Shown here one piece after another: positions 10,601-21,015 of a stretch of 64,000 nucleotides of DNA. The notes beneath the pieces were generated by a model. It did no database searches. It saw only the letters and a list, made by a program, of their open reading frames with translations, and was not told where the DNA came from. Origin of the DNA: Entoloma clypeatum (lineage: Eukaryota > Basidiomycota > Agaricomycetes > Agaricales > Entolomataceae); assembly GCA_963565915.1 (NCBI GenBank), contig OY751493.1, positions 682,001-746,000 of the forward strand, read 5' to 3'. The translations under genes and the position numbers were made by a program. Each line of letters opens with the position of its first letter. Position 1 is the stretch's first letter.

Positions 10601-12595
10601 CCTCGGGTATGTTTGTCAAGTCGGGGGTGTCGGAAGCGGATGCGGAGTGAGCGGAAACGGAGGGAGTCGAAAGGTGAAGTCGAAAGGATTGTGTACCAGG
10701 CAATTTGCATGCCCTCATAAATGCGGCTGCGTTAATGAGTGAAATCTGTGGAGCAGACTGCGGAGGTACGATCGGAGGTTCCAGAGGAGGAAGCGTAGCT
10801 GTCCTACCTTGGGAGGAGGTCGACATTGATGTCGGAAACAGCTCTTTTTGCATCTGTGGACGGAAAGTGATACTGCCCAATACCCAGTCAATCATAGGAT
10901 TGTGGTGGGTGAGCCAGTTGTATCCAAGAACCACGGAAGAAGCGGAGTCGAGCGGAGTAACATAAAAATCCTGTTCGAAAAATTCACCTGAAGGAAAACA
11001 TATAGTTATTGTTACAACTTGAGTGATAAATGCATTAGAAGAACCATCGAAAAGCTTTAGTTCTAAAGGCAGAATAGCGGAGGTCGGAAGATCATAAGCA
11101 GAGGAAAAGTTATTGTCAATAAAACAGTGGGTAGATCCTGAATCAATAAGTGCTGGGACAGAATCTGAAGAGAAAAAAGAGGATGAGATATTGATACCTA
11201 AAGAGCTCAGATCGGAGAGAGCGGACACGTTAAGTCGGATGGGAGCGGAGGCACGGAGAGAGTCAACACAGTCCTCAGACTGTGCTTCATGAGGACCACT
11301 GCCTATTTTTTTGACTTGATCTCCTTACCTTTTTCCTTGGCTTGAGTGCCAACTTGGGCGGCTTTCCCTTTAGCCTTGGAAGCGGAGGAGGTGGACTTGG
11401 AACAGTCCTTGACAGCGTGTCTGACACTACCGCAGAATAAGCAAAGGTTATTATTGAAACGATGTTTGCATTCTTGATACGTCAGTTTGCCGTCTTTGCC
11501 TAATTTACTGGAGAGGTCGGGTTTCGGAGCGGATGTGGAAGCAGAAGTGGTAGCGGGAGCGGAGGGTTTGGTTGATGATGTTTGTGCGGTGGATTGGTTC
11601 AGAGCGGATTGTTTCTTGTCAGACTTGGGAGTGGGTTTATCGGTTCTGGATTTCTCTCATTGATGTTCCCAGTAGCGAGCATCAATAGTATGAGCTGCAG
11701 ATCGTAGGTCTAGTAAAGACTTGATCTTGGGTTGTTGGGAGAGGATGTCCTTGATCCGATCCGGAAGTCCGACGTAGTAGCGGTGTCGGAGGGAGTTTTC
11801 ATCCCAGTCAGTCTTGGTAGCAAGACGTTGGAATTCAATGTTGTACTTCAATATCTTTTGATTTTCCTTCATCCGTAGGTTGTCCAACTGTTCTTCGGCT
11901 TTGCCCTGAGGGTCAAAGGTACCAAACTCGGAGCGGAGAAGTCGGACGAACTCAGGGAAAGAACCCCGCCAATTGGGTTCATCATCGTCAAGAATGAAGG
12001 GTTCAAAAAATTCGAGTGCTGTGCCTCGGAAGTAAGACATGGCAAAGTTGACTTTGGAATGTTCTGAGTCGAAGTTGTCATTGTCGGAGAAGTAAAGTTT
12101 GCATTATAATATGAATGCGGAGAGTTTGCGTGGATCAGATCCGTTGAAGGTATCCGGTTCGTTGGCATACGACTTTTTCTTCTTTGTGTCACAACATTTC
12201 AACTCTTTGGTCATGAGCAGAATGGCTTCAGCTAGATTGGGTTCCTGATCTGGATTGGAATCGGAGTCGTCCAAATCTCCATGTAAACTACCGTCGGAAG
12301 GAGGAGGAGATCCTCCTGGAGGTCCGCCGAATAAGCCAGAATTTAGAGGTGCAGAGGGTTCCGTTGGTGGATTTAGTGGAGAACTGGCGGGAAGTGGTGG
12401 GAGCTGAGAGTCGGAAGAAGGCAGAGGAACAGATGGTCTGGGGGTAGGAGCGGATGATGATGCTGTGGCTCCTCGAGAGGTAATGGTTACATTGCGTGTT
12501 CCTCGAAGAAAAGCAGAGCGTGGTGTGGATGATGAACGTTCTGCTGCTGCACGAGCAGTCCTAGTTGTTCGAACTGTATTACGGGTTTGAGACAT
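7623..12595 (-). pseudogene. Chromovirus gag-pol: gag, zinc knuckle, protease, RT, RNase H, integrase, chromodomain
   Basis: The ATG is at 12595 (MSQTRNTVRTTRTARAA...). In order there follow: gag with a low-complexity Pro/Ser region; the capsid-like region near 11660-12040; a CCHC knuckle near 11420-11460; a protease with ALIDSGSTHCFID; reverse transcriptase with the YLDDILIYS motif (ending about 9963); RNase H with ETDASDYTLG; an integrase HHCC zinc motif (HDHILAGHPGQ...CKSCTTC); the catalytic core (SMDFIEPLPTS, NVTSDCGPEFIS, QTERTNQTLEQYLR); a GPF/Y region; and a chromodomain. At least five stops or frameshifts break it, including a TAG inside the chromodomain (LVRWLG-stop) after which the frame continues to 7623. 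Confidence 0.9.
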
Positions 12596-12646
12596 GTGGG
12601 TAGAGGTTGTTGGGTAAATCAAAGAATGGTGGTAGTTCAAATATAC

Positions 12647-13189
12647 TGTCACGTAGCGTTTTTCTCAACGTCAGAAAACATCGGACGAGTCAGAGCGGAG
12701 TAGCGGAGGAGCAGATGCGATAAGTGCGACGTTGGCAGAAAGGACCTGGCTTCAACTTGTGCATTGCGCCCCACTCTTTGACGTGGTCCTCGATTTTGGA
12801 TTGGCGGATGTCAGATGAGCAGATGAGCGGATGAACGGAGGTGACGGAGAGAATGCTCAAAAGCAAGTAGAGATGGATGTGAATGAGGTGTAACGTATGA
12901 TATTTGAACTGAGGTTCTACAACAGGTTTGGTACACTATTTATAGTAGACTAGAATGATCAGCATTACTATAAGTGATGTGCAGATATCGGAGTTGACCA
13001 TCGGAACATTCGGAGTACGGAGAGTAGCAAATGAAAAGTGAACAACATATGTCTACTTGTAAGTATGGTTGAGATGTTACGTAGTAGAAGTATAATCAAT
13101 ATAAATAGAATGTTGTTGGAGCGGATGTCGGAGCGGATGAATTGTCGGAGTCGTCGGATAAGTCGGATGTGAATCGTATGGTTATGACA
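12647..13189 (-). repeat. Complete LTR (right, 5' side) of the chromovirus
   Basis: The 543-bp LTR has tips TGTCA/TGACA. On its coding strand it starts TGTCATAACC at 13189 and ends CTACGTGACA at 12647. Gag begins about 50 bp downstream. Its inner 285 bp match the left LTR; its outer 258 bp are unique. The GCCTG target duplication follows at 13190-13194. Confidence 0.85.
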
Positions 13190-13194
13190 GCCTG

Positions 13195-13671
13195 AATCAA
13201 TGCCATGCACTGCAATTCATCATCCAGCTTTTCCAAAGTGAAATCCTGTGGCCTGAGATTCTTTATGTTTCCCATTGCCTTTTCAATCCTAACACCCAGA
13301 TCCACCAGTGATTCATCGTCATTCTTTTCAATGGAGAACAAGTCATCATATGCATTGAACCTTGCACCAGGTTTCTTCTGCAAATGGGCCTTTTCAAGAA
13401 GACTCCACATCTCCACTGGGTTTTCATCTCTTCCTTGGAAATGAACCCTTTGGTCATCATCAACTGCCAAGTAGATTTCTCCCGCAGCTTTTTCAGCTTT
13501 GGTTTCCCATCTCTCCAAGGCAGCTGCATCTGACTTTGGCATCACTTTTTTTCCAGTCACCAACTTCCAATAACCCAATTTCATCAACCAAGCCTTCATC
13601 TCACCTCTCCACTCTGTATAGTTTGAGTTGGATAGAGGCTTGAATTTTGGTGTTAATGATTCAGAAGACAT
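13195..13671 (-). pseudogene. Copia gag, N-terminal portion
   Basis: The ATG at 13671 (MSSESLTPKFKPLSNSNYTEWRGEM...) starts a typical Copia gag: a 'LNGxNYxxW' type start, a tryptophan-containing helical core (VEMWSLLEKAH) and the DDELQCMALI motif. The frame breaks at the chromovirus target duplication and resumes in phase at 4381. No LTR or primer-binding site could be identified with confidence to the right. Confidence 0.8.
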
Positions 13672-13689
13672 GATTGCCAACTGTTCCAA

Positions 13690-14479
13690 TATTCCAAAGT
13701 GTGATTGTCAAGTCAATAGACTTGATGGTTTTCAATAGGACTTGATTGGTCCTTTAAAAGTGCCAAGGTGCAGCAATGCAACAATATCCCAACAATAATC
13801 AATGAATGCACAGTTAAAGGCCAAGGCCCATAACCTGTTAAACCAATCAAGTCAAAGCACTACTAGTGATAGCACTAGTCAGATACGATGTCAAGAATAG
13901 TCTGCAATTCACCAATTCACAGAGTTTGTTAATAGTTCTGTGTTTCGCAAGTTTGCAAAAGCAGTAATGTGTCCCAGTCCGGGACATAGTTGGATTCTGG
14001 TTCTGTATGCTACTGTTTGGTACAGAAACACATGAGGCGTGATTCTAGGTGTCCACTATATTGTGTTTTTGCTATTTTATATATAACTCTATATGTACTA
14101 TATTGTAGAATGTTCCTTGACATGTAATAAAGTGTTTTATCACAAATATTGCACTTTAACACTCTATACCTAGCACATTTCGATTTCAAGATGCACCATT
14201 GCCCAGGCAAGTCGATGGGGAAGTCCGACGCACTGTCGCGTCGAACGGACCACGGAGATGGCTCACGGGACAACGAGGACATAGTCTTACTCTGACTGGA
14301 GCTGTTTGCCATACGGGCCACTCGGGGGGTAGCCACTCAAGGTGAGGAGCGTGACGTCCTCTGACAGGTCTGACAGGGCATCCATGACGGCCTTCTAGAA
14401 GATGGCATAGCAGAGGTAATCAAATCTCTTCTGACGGTTGGAGCTGCCTCTGTCCGCAGAGCAGAATGGCGACAGTTGG
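13690..14479. other. Decayed Copia leader/LTR and other remnants, no gene seen
   Basis: AT-rich sequence with short inverted repeats (for example GTCCCAGTCCGGGAC, 13973-13987) that probably includes the ruined 5' LTR of the Copia element and the 5' part of the next gypsy element. I could not place LTR boundaries. Confidence 0.35.
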
Positions 14480-15785
14480 AGGGTTTACTGTACTTTTGAG
14501 ATCGCATTTACATGCCCAACAGCCCACAGCTCTGACAGCGAATCATCATGCAACACCATGACAATCCAGTGGTCAGACACCCAGGACGTTGGAAGACTCT
14601 AGAGCTGGTATCACGCACTTATTGGTGGCCCCATATGGCACGCTTAATTGGTCAGTATTGCAAAACTTGCAACCCATGCCTCCGCACCAAGGTCCGACAC
14701 TCTGCATCCTCTGGTGAACTCCATCCGCTCCCAGTTCCATTGGAGTGATGGCAGGTAACTAGTGTTGACTTTATCACTGAACTACCAGAAGCCCATGGGT
14801 ATGATGCTATCATGGTAGTGGTAGATTCAGTCAGAAAATGCGGATACTTCATTCTGATGCACTCCGCTCTCTCTGCCCTCAGATCCATGAAGTCCTATGT
14901 TCAACATGTCTGGAAACTTCATGGACTCCCAGAGGCCATCGTCTCCGATAGTGGATCACAGTTTGTCGCCAAGTTCATGTGGAAATTGTACAGGCTGCTA
15001 GGTATCAAGGTTGCTGTATCAATGGCCTATCATCCACAGTTGGACGGACAGACAAACATGTGAACCAGGGATTGGAACAATACCTCTGGCTATTTGTCAA
15101 TGAGGACTGGGATAAATAGCTTCCAATGGCAGAGTTCTCATACAATAACCACATCCATGTGTCCACGCACCAAACCCCCTTCTACATTGACACCAGATGT
15201 CACCCGCAGATGGGCTTTGAACCCCGACAAAGACTGTCAGAGATCGATGCCGTAGAGGACTTCAGCAAGCAGATGAAGTCTGCATTGGAGGAAGCACAAG
15301 CAGCCTTAGGAAAGGCCAAAGATGACATGGCGCAATATTACAACCAGTGTTAGACGTCTACTCTGACTTTCCAACTGGGCGACAAAGTCTTCTTGGATTC
15401 CTCCGACCTCAAAACCACCCAACCGACCAAAAAGCTGGCTCATAGATATGTGGGCCCATTTCCGGTGATCTGACCAGTTGGAATGCATGCATACAAGCTC
15501 AAACTCCCTTCTTCCATGTCTCGTGTTCACCCTGTATTCCACATTGTAAAACTGTTATTGGCTCCAGAAGACCCCTTCTGACGAGATGTCTGAATCCCTC
15601 CACCTCTGACCACAGTCAGAAAGGAAATGAAATATGAAGTCGAAACAGTGTTGGACAGTTGGCTTCAACAAGGCAAGTTGCAGTTCATAGTCAAGTGAAA
15701 GGGGTACGGCTATGAGGAAAACTCATGGGAGATGGAGGAGAATGTCCACGCTCTGCGCCTGGTCCGGGAATTTTACCGCTGACAC
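14480..15785 (+). pseudogene. Gypsy integrase and chromodomain, with at least seven in-frame stops
   Basis: The plus-strand frame reads an integrase zinc motif (HHDNPVVRHPG...CKTCNPCLRTK), the catalytic core (SVDFITELPEA, IVSDSGSQFVA, SMAYHPQLDGQT), a GPF/Y module (HRYVGPFPVI) and a chromodomain (KGYGYEENSWEM...LVREFYR). It is interrupted by stops at 15061, 15117, 15352 and later. Several replace an expected Trp (TGG to TGA or TAG), for example in the chromodomain VK-W-KGYG, which fits C-to-T/G-to-A decay. The 5' part of the element (gag, protease, RT) is absent. Confidence 0.85.
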
Positions 15786-15893
15786 CCAGGGGCTCCGCGT
15801 TGAATCGCTGCAACTGCCTTCGAATCCTGTACATTCCGCCTCACACATTGAGACACTGTGCCTTAGAGGGGGGGGGGGTAATGTAAGGGCAAC

Positions 15894-16431
15894 TAGTGTT
15901 CGAGGGTTCAGTCTTATGAACTGGAAAATGAACCTGAACTGGACTGGACTGGAAGAGACCTGAACTGGCAGTTCAGGTCTCACTGATTTTGAGCTCAACC
16001 AGTCTCCAGTCTCTCCAAATTTGGAAAAAAAAAATTGGGACTGGTTCACCCCCAGTTCTAGTTTTGGGTCTGAAAAATATGAACTGGTTCCACTTTTTGA
16101 CCATATATTCATTCAAAAACTATACTTTCATAGGCAAATGTGTTGTTTTATACAGTTTTCAATCATTTTTACAAGAGTTTATATTCAAAATGCTTGAGAA
16201 ACATGTTATTGATAACAAATTGAGTATATTTACAATTTTTTGATTGAAAAAACAGGCTATTGATAGGGTTATAAATGATTGAGGATTTTACCAGTTTAAA
16301 CTGGTTTAAACCAGTCTTTACCAGTCCAGTCCAGTTTTTTCAGACTTTGAGAAAAAAAAAATGAACTGCCAGTCTCCAGCTCATCAATTTTTTGGTCAAA
16401 AAACCAGACTGGACTGAACCCTTGAACACTA
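15894..16431. mobile_element. hAT-like MITE with 8-bp target duplication
   Basis: The 538-bp element has 20-bp terminal inverted repeats TAGTGTTCGAGGGTTCAGTC / GACTGAACCCTTGAACACTA (one mismatch) and the target duplication AGGGCAAC at 15886-15893 and 16432-16439. It has no ORF. TAGNG-type ends and 8-bp duplications are typical of the hAT superfamily. Confidence 0.85.
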
Positions 16432-16639
16432 AGGGCAACCATCCAATTTCCTTAGTCCGACACCTCTGACTCATCTCCGTCTGATTCTCCAATGCCTCTG
16501 ACTGGTCTTCCGACCCTCCGACCACTGTGGTACATCTATTATTTATATTACTATACATTATGTTTCCTTTCTTTTCCATCTCTCTTTCAACACCTCCAAC
16601 CATACTCCACATTGGAGTGCACATTGGAGCAAGGATTTA

Positions 16640-18250
16640 CAGTGCCTCACAAAACTGATTCAATGTTTGTTGCTTTTTGAATACCTTCAAGATAACTCTG
16701 CAAAGAATACCAATTGAATTAAACCTTTGGTATATAATTGAAAGCCCTACTTCAGGGCCTTCAGAATATAAAGGAATCATATGATTTAGATCAGAATCCA
16801 TGGAGATATGATTAAATTAAATCAGCAACTCATTGAATCAGTTTTGTGAGTACCTATGGCAATTATCAGAATCAAATGCTTCACTGGTTGTATGGTAACC
16901 AGTTGTCAAGACTTACTGATGGAACTTGAATAGAACCCTGATGGGTTGTCAAGGAAAGTTGTATAAGAAGAATCCAACCTCAACAGCCTCCATAATTAAT
17001 CATGCACCCTATCTCCTCTTCCCACAAGGAAAACATTCTTTCTCTGGCCTCCAATGGTCACTCCACTCGTCATATTGCCTCTAACCTGGGTGTCAGCCAA
17101 CCAACTGTCTCCAGAGTGCTTCAGAATCTTCTTCCTCATCGCAATCTCTCTTCTGGTGGCCGTCCATCCAAGCTTTCTCCCACCAACACATGAAACATAC
17201 TTTCACAAATCACCTCAGGGAGAGCCTCCAATGCTGTGCAGGCTACCAAACACATCAACACTGTCATCTCCAATCCTGTCTCCCCAGAAACTGTGAGAAG
17301 GGTTCTCAGAAAACATGAATTCAAGGCTGTAACAAAGAAGAAAAGACCTTTCATAAAGGCCATACATCGGAAGAGGCAGTTGGCATTTGCTATGAAGCAC
17401 AGGGAATGGACAGTGGAGGATGTCATTTGGTCAGATGAGACCAAAATCAACAGGTTTGGGTCAGATGGCAAGGAATGGGTCTGGAAAAAAAAAGGGTGAG
17501 GGGCTTATTGAAAGAGAGGTTCAGGGCACAGTCAAGTTTGGGGGAGGAAATATTATGGTTTGGGGTTGTATGGGTTGGGAAGGTGTGGGGAGACTTGCAG
17601 AGGTTGAGGGGAGGATGGATGCTGATCAGTATGTGTCCATTTTGGAGGACAATTTGCTGCCCAGCATGGAGGAGAGTGGAATCTCTGAAGAGGAGATCAT
17701 TTTTCAGCAGGACAATGACCCCAAGCACACCTCCAAGAAGGCCAAAAAATGGATGGACAGCAAGAATATTGCTCTGCTGGATTGGCCTGCACAGTCCCCA
17801 GACCTCAATCCTATTGAACACCTCTGGGTTCATATTAAAAGGAAGTTGAATGAATATCCAACACCACCCAAGAGAGTCTGGGAGATTTGGGACAGAGCAG
17901 CAGAGATGTGGAATAATATAGAGCCAGAAGTGTGTCAAAACCTGATAGAAAGTATGCCAAGAAGGGTAGAGGCAGTAATCAAAGCTAAGGGGGGTAATAC
18001 CAAGTACTAAAGTATAAAATACTGTATTTATTGTACATACTCACAAAACTGATTCAATGAGTTCCTGGAGTAATTTGATCATATATTGATCATTTTTTAT
18101 GGGAATTACATAATTATTGCAGATTCCGAGAGTCCTGAAGCAGGGCTTTTAACCAGGTACCAATACCTTCTTTTGATTGGCATTATTTGCAAAGTTATTT
18201 TGAAGGTATTCACAAAGTAGCAAACATTGAATCAGTTTTGTGAGGCACTG
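16640..18250 (+). mobile_element. Tc1/mariner element with about 211-bp inverted repeats
   Basis: The element starts CAGTGCCTCACAAAACTGAT and ends with the reverse complement, flanked by TA (16638-16639 and 18251-18252). The two ends are imperfect inverted repeats over about 210 bp. Each holds an inner copy of the tip motif (16831-16850 and 18040-18060) in the opposite orientation to the outer copy. The total length is 1611 bp. Confidence 0.9.
17002..18010 (+). pseudogene. Tc1-like DD34E transposase, one stop and one frameshift
   Basis: The ATG at 17002 begins a Tc1/Tc3 helix-turn-helix (HKENILSLASNGHSTRHIA..., SQPTVSRVL). An in-frame TGA lies at 17191-17193. The catalytic acids are visible: WSDETKINRFG (first D), QQDNDPKHTSK (second D) and SPDLNPIEHLW (E), with DD34E spacing. 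A one-base shift occurs in an A-run near 17487-17497 (WKKKG to EGLIERE). Otherwise the protein of about 335 residues is full length, so the copy looks fairly young. Confidence 0.88.
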
Positions 18251-18560
18251 TATACCACCACATGCCAATTTACATATTCCGTTCCCATCCCTACTCCCAA
18301 TCTTTGTCATATTTCAACATTACTCTCCTCATTTCCAATTCTCGTCATCTATATAGCTGCCTAGCTTGCAAGGGAATCCTCAGAACTTTCTCTTTGGATT
18401 TCCCTTGCAAGATACATCTTGTACTGCACTTCGTAGAGTCTAATTTAACTTTGGATGTTGTCTGATGTCAGAGTCGCTTTGGAGCACTTCAGAGTTGTTG
18501 GATCATAAGGTCGCCCTTACAGGCTCCCTCATGTGTCCAACAGCACCCTTGCATGCCCAA

Positions 18561-18590
18561 ATTATTATTATTATTATTATTATTATTATT
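18561..18590. repeat. (ATT)n microsatellite
   Basis: Ten ATT units in a row, just right of the third gypsy LTR. Confidence 0.95.
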
Positions 18591-18997
18591 TGTAGTTTAT
18601 TTTATTGTTTCTAGTTTATCATATGTTTTTGCTTACTGTGCAAACCCGTGCAGGAACCCTCACCCGCACCTACCCACCAATACCCGCACTCAATCTATCC
18701 GCGCATCGACAGGTTGCTACCCACGCAGGTATGGGTACAGGTCAGCATTCCAGTACCCACGGGAGTATCCGTGCCATTGCCTAATGGTGGGTCATAAATA
18801 TATAAATGTTTTTGGCAATGTCACTGTTCATGATAAGTAATGTATTGTTTGATATCACGAAACAAAGAACATTACTGGAAAATGATGATGCAAAGAAGAT
18901 GACATTGAAGGTGTTGCTTGATGTTGCATGCAGACATGGTTTACTGATTGAAGGAGATTCAGAGAGGGTCAAAGATGAAGTATTGAGACATTTGATG

Positions 18998-20696
18998 CCC
19001 AGTCAAAACCGAACCTGGCAGGGAACCGAAATAATCGGCATCATCTGGTCTGATCTGATCCCACCAGGATCACACCCGATTTCCCTGACTGACACCTTCC
19101 CCATCAGGAAAGCATCAGAAAATTCCTGAAATCAGCCGGTTTTGGCTGGATTACGAATCAAATTAATCAAATTTTAGACATATGCAGCCTTCTGAGCAAA
19201 TGCGAAATTTGTCGAAGTCCATTCAAACTCCGATCAAATTTATTGAACATCACACCACCACCACCACGACACCGAAATGCTGCCGCCGCCACTGCTCCCA
19301 GCCTCACCCTTCGACAGTCGAGGGCGGGGAAGATGTAATTACTGCGGTGAAAGCTCGGACACGCGCACACAGGGCGTTTGAAGGTGCGTGGCACCTTCGT
19401 TGGTACCAGGGAACGGCACAATGCGTGCCTTCGTCATTCACTGACGACTTTTCGTTTGAGGGACTCTTATGTCCCTCTAGGGTGCATTTTTCATTGTCGG
19501 TCGACTACTGCGAGTCGACCCCGTCCGTTTACGCATTGACAAGGAAGAGCTTCGGCTCGACCTCACGTCGGTTGCTTCGACATCCCCCATGCTGTCCAAT
19601 TGCCGGCACTGGTCGTCGATTGACGGCTTCTGGTCGAGGGGCATATGTTGTCCCTCCATTTCGTCGTCGGTCGACTACCTCGAGGCGACCTCGTTCCACC
19701 AGGTGTCGATGAGGGAGAGCTGCAGCTCGAGCCTCACATCGACTTCCTCGTCTGCCAACGCCGTCCAAGTGCCGGTGTTTCGATGCAGTGATGCGTGGCT
19801 AGCGTCTACAACCAGCACTGCATACTGGTAGAGTTTGGGACGCGCAACATGCGCATCTGCTCGTCCGAGAATGTACATGATACCTTCGCCCTGTAGTGAG
19901 GACGACGCCATGGGCGTCGTCCCTTGTTATTGACAATATTAAGTTTGAGGGACAAGTGTGTCCCTCTAGGTTCTCCTTTTCCTATTGGCCCACTCATCAG
20001 AGTTGACCCCATGTCCCTGCCGGTCGACGGGGGCGAGCTTCATCTCGTCCTGGCATCGACTCCTCTAAAGCCGTCGAACTGCTGGCAGTTCGACTTCTCA
20101 GCGCACACCTGGAATCTACGACCAGCACGTCCTGTTGGAGGCCTCAACGTGCATTGTTGCGCGTCAATGAGGACACGTGGGGACACCGTGGGCGTCGTCA
20201 CGACTTTTGTTCGGGGGGCGATCATTGTTTTTATTGAGCCGTATCATCTTTTTGACCAGGCGGTATGCGCGCGAGTCCGGCGCGAAGATAGCAAATAGGT
20301 ATTTAATTCGATGGTGATGGTTTTTCGGTTTTTCGAGTACTATTCGGAGGGGAAGTCGGTTTTTGGTTATTATTATTGTATATTTTGAGTCACTGTAAAT
20401 TACTACTATAACAATCAATGAGATCAAATTTTCAAATTATTGATCCTATACAAACAAAACAAACCAACTGAGCAACCAAAAAATAAAAAATAAACCTGGA
20501 AATTTGTGAAGTTGTATCTGGTGGTGTCAGGTGATTTCAGATTTTGCCGGCTAATACTGCAACTTTCCTGAAAATATCTGGTGAGAGCTGGTCTTTCGGT
20601 TTTTACAGGTTTCACCAGATCTGACCAGATTTAACCGGACTATTCCCATTCTGGCCTGATCCAGTCAGATCAAACCCAGGTCCGATTTTCACTGGG
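18998..20696. mobile_element. Non-autonomous element with 7-bp target duplication and hairpin array
   Basis: The ends form imperfect inverted repeats: CCCAGTCAAAACCGAACCT on the left, against CCCAGTGAAAATCGGACCT on the reverse complement of the right. TTTGATG is duplicated at 18991-18997 and 20697-20703. The interrupted reading frame continues in phase across it. The 1.7-kb interior has no convincing ORF; its GC-rich centre carries repeated hairpin modules. The 7-bp duplication does not assign it cleanly to a superfamily (hAT, P or KDZ-type elements make 8 bp). Confidence 0.7.
19458..20199. repeat. Three tandem hairpin-opening repeat units
   Basis: Units start at 19458, 19636 and 19947, each with an inverted repeat GAGGG(A/G)C ... 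GTCCCTC around a variable 6-7 base loop. They share downstream blocks: a GTCGAC/TCGACC segment, a GAGCT...AGCTC-like stem, a 'CTCACATCGACTTCC' block and 'CTACGACCAGCAC'. Units two and three end in GGGCGTCGTC. The first unit is shortened to 178 bp; the others are about 310 and 255 bp. Further perfect hairpins lie nearby (GAAGGTGC/GCACCTTC at 19380-19398; GACGACGCC/GGCGTCGTC at about 19901-19921). Confidence 0.65.
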
Positions 20697-20737
20697 TTTG
20701 ATGGGCAGTGATTGCAAACATGGGGGCATATGTCAAG

Positions 20738-21015
20738 CTCAGTAAAAAGGCCGTGTAGGCAATGTGTCGTGTGAATGTCAGGATATGCAGATTTGTGCGG
20801 ATTCAGTGCTTTTTTGAAAATTTACATGACAATTACCTGCAGTTTGCCCACTGTTGTCATCAATGCATGTCCTCATGACAGTGGGCAAATTGCAGGTAAA
20901 TTGTCACATGAGTGCAGATCCGTGCGGATTCTGCTGTTTTTCAAAAATTTACATACATCAAAACCTTCTCACCTGCATTTTGCCCAAGTTTCGCCTACCC
21001 AGCCTTTTTACTGAG
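20738..21015. mobile_element. Fold-back MITE, 278 bp, 7-bp target duplication
   Basis: Inverted ends CTCAGTAAAAAGGC / GCCTTTTTACTGAG are flanked by TGTCAAG at 20731-20737 and 21016-21022. The centre is a long near-perfect stem (ACCTGCAGTTTGCCCACTG against CAGTGGGCAAATTGCAGGT), and 'GTGCGGATTC...TTTACAT' recurs as a direct repeat on either side. No ORF is seen. Confidence 0.8.

Larger units (their letters stand above)
4387..13189 (-). mobile_element. Ty3/gypsy chromovirus (about 8.8 kb) inserted in the Copia gag gene
   Basis: The element is bounded by TGTCA (4387) and TGACA (13189), with the 5-bp target duplication GCCTG at 4382-4386 and 13190-13194. Removing it with one duplication copy restores the Copia gag frame exactly (...MALIQ joined to ALPEE...), which confirms both boundaries. 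Gag and pol are on the minus strand, an accessory gene lies antisense at the 3' end, and the two ends share a 285-bp LTR segment. The size includes a nested LINE of about 1.9 kb. Stops and frameshifts show that it is inactive. Confidence 0.9.
15882..18521 (+). repeat. LTR of the third gypsy element, expanded by two nested DNA transposons
   Basis: The segment starts TGTAAGGGC (15882) and ends GCCCTTACA (18521), a perfect 9-bp terminal inverted repeat. Subtracting the MITE with its 8-bp duplication and the Tc1 element with its TA leaves an LTR of about 481 bp. It follows the chromodomain, as a 3' LTR should. Confidence 0.75.

Noticed and set aside
14010..14336. 108-residue minus-strand ORF starting MATPRVARMANSS
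   Set aside because: Lies in decayed retroelement DNA; no recognisable domain and the second half is AT-driven.
19182..19712. 176-residue plus-strand ORF in the hairpin-array element
   Set aside because: It begins in the AT-rich part of the element, runs through the repeat units in a frame that the units do not share, and resembles no protein.
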